NCBI GenBank assembly: GCA_023525715.1
Contig: CM042012.1
Coordinates: 37,748,689-37,812,688, forward strand
Length of the DNA: 64,000 bases
DNA from: Cichorium intybus
Lineage: Eukaryota > Streptophyta > Magnoliopsida > Asterales > Asteraceae
Direction of reading: 5' to 3'
Program-made: the position numbers and the translations under genes
Shown here: in pieces, positions 57,752 to 64,000 of the stretch
How positions within the stretch are numbered: position 1 is the stretch's first letter
Layout of the letters: each line of letters starts with the position of its first letter
Notes under the pieces: model-generated
What the model was told of the DNA's origin: nothing
The model's database searches: none
What the model saw: only the letters and a program-made list of their open reading frames with translations

Positions 57752-58651
57752 TTAAACATATGAAAATTATGTGATGAAAGCTATTTTTGGCATCTAGCCA
57801 TAAAGACATAAAATGATGTAGTTTGGCACCTAGCCACAAGTTATATGTTTATGAGAAATGTTCAAGCAAGCAGCAAGTTTTTGTATGACTGGTAATTGTA
57901 GCAAGCAGCGTTAGTAAGGGAACTATGTTCCAACCTACCTGGGTTAGGTAAGGGGTCTACTGGGGAAAAATCCCCATCGCGAAGTAGATTGCCTCAGCAC
58001 TTCTATGGTGAGGAATGATCCGTTCTTTCTAGCCATAGAGACTTGGGGTATCACTTATAGTGATTAAAGCCCTAAGTATAAAAATCCAGCAAGCTTATAA
58101 AACCAGTCAAAGAAAGTAAGAACGATGTTATTTTCGTAAAGTATGTCATTGAATGATTTTTGAGAAGTAAAGAGTTATATTATATTGCTATTATAAAGTT
58201 TTGAAAGAAGATAATTATGCAAGGTATGATATGTAATGATTTTTGAAAAGAATAAAGAACTATGGTATGATAATGTTTTAAAACTTTGAAAGATGTTTAT
58301 GTCATAAGTTTTATATAAAGATTGGAAAAGAAGTTAAAGGTTTGAGTCTAAAACTCATGTAACTCACGAGACAATTTTTGTCTTACGTATTCTATGTTTT
58401 GCCATGTATTCCAGGTTAATATAAGTTGCTATCAACGGGATGAAGTTTAGCTGGAGTGGAGCTTAAGTTAGCTCCTATATTGGACTCAAGGTTAAATCGT
58501 TTCTTGCTTACTATGGTTAGCTTGATATGAATTTGTACACCCACTGTTTTAAGCATTTAAATTATCGGTTTTTGATAAACCGTATTGTTTTTATTCATGT
58601 ATTTATACGAAAAACCATAGTATTTGCAAACAGTAGAAATGGGGTGTCACA
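55521..58651 (+). repeat. LARD 3' LTR (3131 bp)
   Basis: Close copy of the 5' LTR; scattered substitutions, about one percent by eye. CG-rich block GCTGTTCAGC (56840-56849) plus two GGCGCGATGCGCC (56851-56863, 56873-56885). (AT)n tract 57658-57748. Confidence 0.94.
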
Positions 58652-59420
58652 TTTCTGATTTTAGAACCATAGTGTTCTTGTTTCTACAATTCATGTTAGC
58701 ATAATTCATTGCTAACTAAGTCATACGCACAATTACTTCAGATTCATTGGTAGTCATCGGCTTCAGATTTATAGGGAAAAATGGTCCCGTAAATCCTAGG
58801 CAGACTACTTTCCAGGTGTTCAATATCTCGAACATATTTGCTATCTGCTATAGCTACTTCCAAAATTTCATCTGATGAAATATTCAAACAAGACATCAAA
58901 GTCACCGATCCAAAGTATAGCTTCATGGATCAAATATAACAGAGACGGGGATTATATTCAAAACAATCATATCTAAGACCATATCGATCTACTCACGAGC
59001 TTCTTCCACAGTCTTCTAAAGGGCTCGTGGTATCACTGGTCCTTTTTGACCATTTGTTTCTTCTTTCTTTCCTCCCCGTTCTTTCCTGGGTTTATCACCC
59101 GTTACTCCACATTTAGCATGTGAACATTTCGTAAGGAAGTGATCTATAGCTGCGCGCTGGAAACATTTCCTTTCCATCCAACAGGCTCGAGCAATATGCT
59201 CCTATTTTCTACAATTTCAGCATTTCAACGGTAGAGTCTCAACTCTACAATTTTCTTAGTGCTTTTCCTGCACTTCTTACACCACATCGCCTTTTTCATT
59301 TTGGTACCTTCCATTCTAGGTTAAACCTGAGTCGTGTTAACTTCTTCTGAAGCGTCCACCATTAGAAAGGATAGTATGCTCGGTTTTTCTTGCTGAAATG
59401 GTATTTCTTCGGTTTTGTGT
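58652..59420 (-). pseudogene. decayed gypsy gag zinc-knuckle/protease region
   Basis: Continues the element of 46304-48827 across the LARD. On minus it has Cys/His-rich remnants (about 59130-59280), a Lys/Gly-rich linker, a degraded protease start (VSVIFDP near 58935 where LFDSGA is expected) and a 60-codon frame SVTLMSCLNISSDEILEVA (58744-58926) matching the protease body. Stops and shifts throughout. Its upstream gag is replaced by the copia LTR from about 59420. Confidence 0.65.
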
Positions 59421-60236
59421 TGATTGGAGGTTGGATGTATTGGTGTCGGGTGGAGGTTTTGTTTGGTGTAGGGTAGAGGTTGTTTAGAGGTTTGAAGTTT
59501 TGGTGTCGGGTGGAGGTTGTTGTTTCTTGCGGTTATATGGTTTGATTCTTGTTGCCAAGTTCAGAAATTTGAGTGTCTTGAGGTGTCTGGTCGTGGGTTT
59601 CTTTGAGTGTGTATGAGTATGGTTATGTGTGTAAGTATTGTGCAAGATTGGCAAGAGGTGAGCTTCTTATTTATAGTTGCTGAAATGCAGTGTTCGCGTC
59701 GCGACCACGTGTCCGTCGCGTCGCGAAGGTGTTCCTCGCTGGATCGGTGCGCTTTTTGTCGGGTCAGTGCGTCTTCGCTGGTATGTCGAGCTTTCCGTCG
59801 CGTTTCCTTTTCGTCGCGTTGCTTTTGGTCACGTCGCGAAGATGCGTCGCTGAATGTGTCGTTTTTGGTAGTCTCGCGATCACAAGGTTGGTATTGTCGC
59901 GTCCTAGGGCTTCGCGTCGCGACCAGTAGTCCTGTCGCGTCGCGATTGCTGTAGCAATCTGGACTTTTGTGTTTTGTTTTTCTTCACGTCGCGACACATA
60001 TCCTGTCGGGTCGCGATTGCTGTAGCTGGGTGATATTTTTGCATTTTGCTCTTTGGTTCATAGCATCACTTCCTCAGGTTTGGTTGTTTTCTCAAGGTTT
60101 CTTGGGTCTTGATTCATGTTTGTTTTTGATCTCAAATTCACGCAACCTAAAATAAACTGATAATATTTGTCAGATAAAATAAAAACAGTTCATCTTATTT
60201 CAGTGATGGTCACATACAAAAATATTATTTTCAACA
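59420..60236 (-). repeat. truncated copia 3' LTR
   Basis: Matches the right half of the 6009-7361 LTR (GTGTCGGGT repeats, CG array about 59693-60020, TATA box 59668-59675), ending TTTTCAACA. The distal about 600 bp (element 3' end) are absent, replaced by gypsy gag relic. The junction is approximate. Confidence 0.85.
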
Positions 60237-61522
60237 ATTTCCCCCTATGTGATCATTACTGAAATAAGAACAGATTAAAAGGTAAGGTTGAAAATTCTTG
60301 AAATTTGGATAAAACATTTATAAAACCATATCATTTGTTTTGAAAAAGTGTGACTAGATTTTACTTATGTTTTGAAAAATGTTTGTCAAGAATATTTGTT
60401 TCTGAATCAAGGTTTCATGTTCAATTATCAAAGGGTTTTTGTATATGTACTTTCATAATATTCCTTAAGATTTTATAGCATTTATAAAGACGACAAGTGA
60501 TCTTAATAGGTTGATTCAGATGAACTCTCATAGGTATAGCTCACACTTGACTGAGGTGTTTTGGTTGTTCTGGGTGCAGAATTGGTGTATAATCACTAAA
60601 AATGAGTGATATCTCTCAGTTTGAAGGTGTTGACTTATGCTTAATGTGGATTTATACCTATATACTTTAGTCACTTGGTCTTCATATTTGATAATCAATC
60701 ACATAAGACTGGTTTCGGCATTACTCTGAGGGTTTCTTCATTCATGCCATTGATGTTCACTCTCTCTCCGTCGGGAAATACATGTAGAGGGGTTTAGAAA
60801 TTTTCATAGTGCAGTTTTGCAACTAAGAATATTCAATTATGAAGGCTACAGTATCCCGGTAAATCTTCGGTTTTAACAGCTATATTTGATAAAGCATTTG
60901 AGAATCCGTTTGTTTGGAAAATTTTGAGAGATGTCTGTCTTGATGGATTGTTGTTGTAAATCTTTCTTTTCTTTGGTGAAGTGTTCACCTTTGTCTTTAT
61001 CTTTTCTTGATTTGTGTGAATAAAAGATATCTGATGTGGTAACCAATTGTGATTTGTTGACAGCATTTGTTGGAGATGACTTTGCACTTTTCCATGTTTT
61101 CTTCTGGTTTTCTTGGATATGACTTGTCGTTTCTTCAATTGTCAGACTTGCTATGCAAGATGATAAATCTTTTCTTGATGTGGCTTGATTGAGGATAGGG
61201 ATAGGTGATATAAAAGACAGTTTACTTAGCAGTTGAAGACGAGGCACAAATTCTCACATGGGTTTGGTTTTCATCTGAATCTCCTAATCTTATGTCCCTT
61301 AATAGATAAAATCGTTATAATTGAAATAAATTCAAAGGGAATAAGAGAGTGTACATAACAAAAATTTTGAAATTTGAACCTTCACTTTAATTAAGAATCA
61401 ATATGACTGAGAACATTCATCGAGCATAAGTATCTGAAAATTTAGTCAAGAAGATGTTAATCACATGGTTTTATAAAGACTTTAAAAAGATAAAACTTTA
61501 TCCTAATTTTTGTGATTTTTGA
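60237..61522 (-). other. polypurine tract and 3' non-coding region
   Basis: AGGGGGAAAT at 60237-60246 (minus). Counterpart of 17108-18568, with an internal deletion near 61220 that removes about 150 bp. ORFs at 60833-61138 and 60873-61247 are not conserved frames. Confidence 0.65.
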
Positions 61523-61850
61523 TTATGTGGATGTTTTTGGAAAATTTTTGATTGTAGGGTGAGAATGAGGTAATGAAAGTTCCCCCATAGATGATGCACT
61601 GGGATCATCTTGGACTGGTAGATTGGGAGTGTTCAAAGAGGGATTTAGTGTTGGTGGTTCCCCCTCGATTTGATCTGCATTTTCTTGGTTTGATTGTGAA
61701 GTTTCTGCATCGGAGGTACTGTGGGTTTGAAGTCTCATAGAAAGCTCTATTTTCCTGTCATATGCTTGGATCAGCCACTATCGATATACCATGTGCCATC
61801 CTTGGGCTCTCCAGCACAAAGTACCTGCAATTAGACAGAAAGTTTAGGTA
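61523..61850 (-). pseudogene. protease remnant and integrase-RT linker
   Basis: After the gag TAA the frame reads LCAGEPKDGTWYIDSG, then a stop in place of the Cys of DSGCS, and two further stops. It then joins the linker (SDAETSQSNQENADQIEGE, 61523-61738). Same deletion endpoint as the sister copies. Confidence 0.7.
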
Positions 61851-63302
61851 CCCAAACCATGGTGGGTCCTGATTTGTTAATGGTTTTTGATAATTTGGAA
61901 TCATTGTAATATTTGTTGATTGGACGGAATGGTTGAGGTTTAAGTTGATTTATTAGATTTTCCCAAAGTGAGATTTGTTTTTAAAAACCTGTCATTTGAA
62001 ATGATTTCTGATTTTGTGAAAAGTATCCTATATGTGAAGTTCTGTTTGATAACCTTTCTTTGTATCTGGGATTTTGATGATTTTGAAAAACATTATGAAG
62101 ATTGAATGGAATTTGGTGAAATGATGGATTCTGAAAGTTCTTTGAGAGATTGAAGTTTATCTCTTGAAAGCGATTTTGAGTTGGTTTTTGAAAAGGTTTT
62201 TGTTTTGGATTAAAGGTTTGTTTTTGTGGCACAGAGACTGGTTTCAAAGGTTTCTCTTGGGTTTCTTTGAAAACTTTGGCCTTGCTTTGTTCTTTTGGTT
62301 TAAAGACAGCTTGAATGGGTTGTTTATTTGTCTGTTGTTTCTTTGAATACTTTTGTCCCAGACTGTTCTTTCCAATAAAGGTTGAGTTTAAAGAGGGAAA
62401 GACAGTTGGAACAGAAGTACTTCCATTTTGATGATCAGAATTTTCTCCATTTAAGAAATTTTGAAGTTTGATTGTGTCATCATTCTTTGTTAGTTTAGTA
62501 GATCTCAATTAATGAGTTACTGAACTAGCAGTGTCTGATTCAGATTTTACAACTCTTTTGAATGACTTGTTGAAAAAAGTATCATCTGAATCTTCCTCAT
62601 TGGCAGATATGAAAAGATCTGGTAGAGGCGATTTAGAGTTTTCACAAATTTTCTCATTTTTCTTTTCAGTCTTTTCATTTTCAAAGGATTCTCTTCCAAT
62701 TCCTGGTTTATAATTCGTATCAATTTTGCCAGTTCCTAAGTTTTTTGCTTTAGTGAAAATATCATCACTCAATTTTCTAGCAAGATTGATAGAATCCAGG
62801 TTTCCTTGAAATCTTTGATTCTCGGATTCAAGAAATTTGATTTGTTTTGAAAAATCATTTAATTTCAGAATCAAACTAGTGTTTATGTCAGTTAAATCTT
62901 GAATTTTTAGTTTTAACTGAAGGACTTCTATTTTTAAGGCATCTTTTATTTCAGATAAAAAACAGATTGATTTTTTATTTCTAAATCCCTTTTTTGTTTT
63001 AGAGCTTCATTTAATTGATCTAAGACGTGATTATATTCTTCTGATTTTCGTTCGACGTCTCTTTCAAGTTTGTCACTAGTCGTTGTTGATTCTCCAAATC
63101 TGAGTTGCAAGGTTTGTAATTCAGATTTGTAGATGTCAGATTTGACTATTGTGTCATGATATAGTTTAAGATCAGCTTTCAAACTGTTCTCAATCTTAGT
63201 CATGTGGGACTCAAATGGTGTTCTTGAAAGACCGATTTCTGAGATCATAGACCATACCTGATCGATGACATATGGAGCTCTTGAGTATCTTGCGGAAGAC
63301 AT
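61826..63302 (-). pseudogene. Gag-tail ORF, broken copy
   Basis: Pieces: 62946-63302 (start MSSARYS-RAPYVIDQ, coiled coil), then a small indel at the KNQSVF segment shifts the frame; 62509-62874 continues the coiled coil and ends at a stop where the full element has CAA (Gln); 61981-62508 (RSTKLTKNDDTIKL...) ends at a second CAA-to-TAA change after MTGF. Repaired, it would resemble the Gag tail of the full element rather than the 456-codon version. The junction CTGTCTAATTGCAGG is kept at its end. Confidence 0.8.
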
Positions 63303-63561
63303 TTTTTCGTTTTTTTTTTTATTTTAACGAAAATGTAATGTTAAAATGAAAATTTTTAAAGAAAACTTATTGGTGGTTTATAAAAACGCTACACAAAAGT
63401 TTTCGACAAAAATTTTCAAAATAAATCACACAACTAATTTTTAAATTTTTTTTTTTTTGAACAAGTGATATTAAGATGAAATTTTTAAAGAAAACTTATT
63501 GGTGGTTTATAAAAACGCTACGCAAAAGTTTTCAACAAAAATTTCAGACTAAATCACACGA
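63303..63561 (-). repeat. leader with tandem duplication
   Basis: Two copies of the ACTTATTGGTGG...GCTACxCAA leader unit, as at 5711-5994. Confidence 0.7.
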
Positions 63562-63573
63562 GCTCTGATACCA
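63562..63573 (-). promoter_or_regulatory. primer-binding site
   Basis: TGGTATCAGAGC on minus, directly inside the 5' LTR. Confidence 0.9.
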
Positions 63574-63575
63574 AT

Positions 63576-64000
63576 TATTGAAAATACGATAACTGATCTC
63601 CACGAATAAGGTTTTTAAGCCGATTTCTGTGTGACAGATATGTATTTTATCTATAATATGCGGAATAAATAAGAGTTGCGGAATAAATATAAACTAAAAT
63701 TAAGTTACTCAAAGCTATAAATAAATAAAATAAAGCAGTAAATTTAAACTAGACAGTATTTAAATAGACAGAAAGCGGTAAAAATAAATGTTAGAAGTTA
63801 GAGGTTAGATGTAATAAACGCCATTATCAACTATAAAGTGTTTTTACAATAAATAAAAGGTTAGAAGTTAGAAGTTAGAAGTGAGATGTCTCGGTTAAAT
63901 ACAGTCCACATATGTTGTTGTTGTCATGGTTCAATTTGTATGTCTTGGAATTTAGAACAATTGATTTATAAAAGTTTAAATAAATCAATAATGGCACAGG
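63576..64000 (-). repeat. copia 5' LTR, partial
   Basis: Aligns with the start (plus orientation) of the other copia LTRs, but its terminal dinucleotide is TA (TATTGAAAAT) instead of TG, a change at an integrase-recognised end. It continues past the window. Confidence 0.88.

Larger units (their letters stand above)
48828..58651 (+). mobile_element. complete gypsy-type LARD (9824 bp), TSD TTTCT
   Basis: LTRs 48828-51940 (3113 bp) and 55521-58651 (3131 bp), PBS after the first, polypurine tract GGGGGAGG before the second, and perfect TTTCT duplications at 48823-48827 and 58652-58656. The 3.6 kb internal region has no retroelement protein. LTR motifs resemble those of the gypsy LTRs at 40171 and 43921 (for example ACGACCCTCCGAGGGTGCTGTAG against ACGACCTCCCGAAAGTACTGTAG), so a related gypsy lineage must mobilise it. 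Confidence 0.94.
59420..64000 (-). mobile_element. non-autonomous copia, decayed copy, extends past the window end
   Basis: Minus-strand element with truncated 3' LTR (about 59420-60236), internal region 60237-63575, and the start of a 5' LTR (63576 onward). It shares the MSSxxYS-RAPYVIDQ gag deletion with the other non-autonomous copies. It has the duplicated leader and the RSTKLTKND-type Gag tail of the full element at 1-7361, so it represents an earlier branch. ORFs carry several stops. Confidence 0.88.

Overview
This is plant nuclear DNA made almost entirely of transposable elements. I see no intact host gene, rRNA, tRNA or CRISPR array. Evidence for a plant (probably a dicot with a large, retrotransposon-rich genome; species not determinable) is the Ty1/copia and Ty3/gypsy proteins, primer-binding sites matching initiator Met tRNA (TGGTATCAGAGC), gypsy LTRs of 2.4-3.1 kb, a hAT element and a Mutator-type MITE.

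Layout. 1-7361: minus-strand, nearly intact Ty1/copia element (pol to gag to 5' LTR), cut by the window start and inserted into the reverse transcriptase of a minus-strand Ty3/gypsy element (7362-13218, with gag, protease and a 2.7 kb 5' LTR). 13219-15615: unclassified sequence, a CT- and GC-richer patch and a short copia-type LTR. 15616-26897: a minus-strand tandem retroelement LTR-internal-LTR-internal-LTR, a non-autonomous relative of the copia at 1-7361. 27679-33937: a complete plus-strand copy of the same non-autonomous family with a perfect TGGCC target duplication. Both sit in an old AT-rich element that ends in the LTR 34658-35137. 35138-39570: AT-rich, with a 78 bp perfect-hairpin MITE (9 bp TSD) and a 490 bp hAT derivative (8 bp TSD). 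39613-40137: copia RNase H relic. 40171-46303: two LTRs of one gypsy family. 46304-48827 plus 58652-59420: decayed minus-strand gypsy gag-pol, split by a complete 9.8 kb gypsy-type LARD (48828-58651, TSD TTTCT). 59420-64000: another minus-strand non-autonomous copia, more decayed.

How the parts relate. The copia family has one full-coding member (1-7361) and a derived subfamily (four internal regions in the window) sharing one deletion junction that removed the capsid-like half of gag and the zinc knuckle, and also lacking most of pol. Three of these four still carry an uninterrupted 456-codon coiled-coil ORF. They presumably depend on enzymes from elements like the one at the left edge.

Most notable observations: (i) the three-LTR tandem element and its inverted partner only about 0.8 kb away; (ii) preservation of a Gag-tail-only ORF; (iii) a CG-rich palindromic cassette with a companion GCTGTTCAGC-like motif present in the LTRs of both copia and gypsy families; (iv) a conserved in-frame TAA at the gag-pol junction overlapping a splice-acceptor-like sequence.
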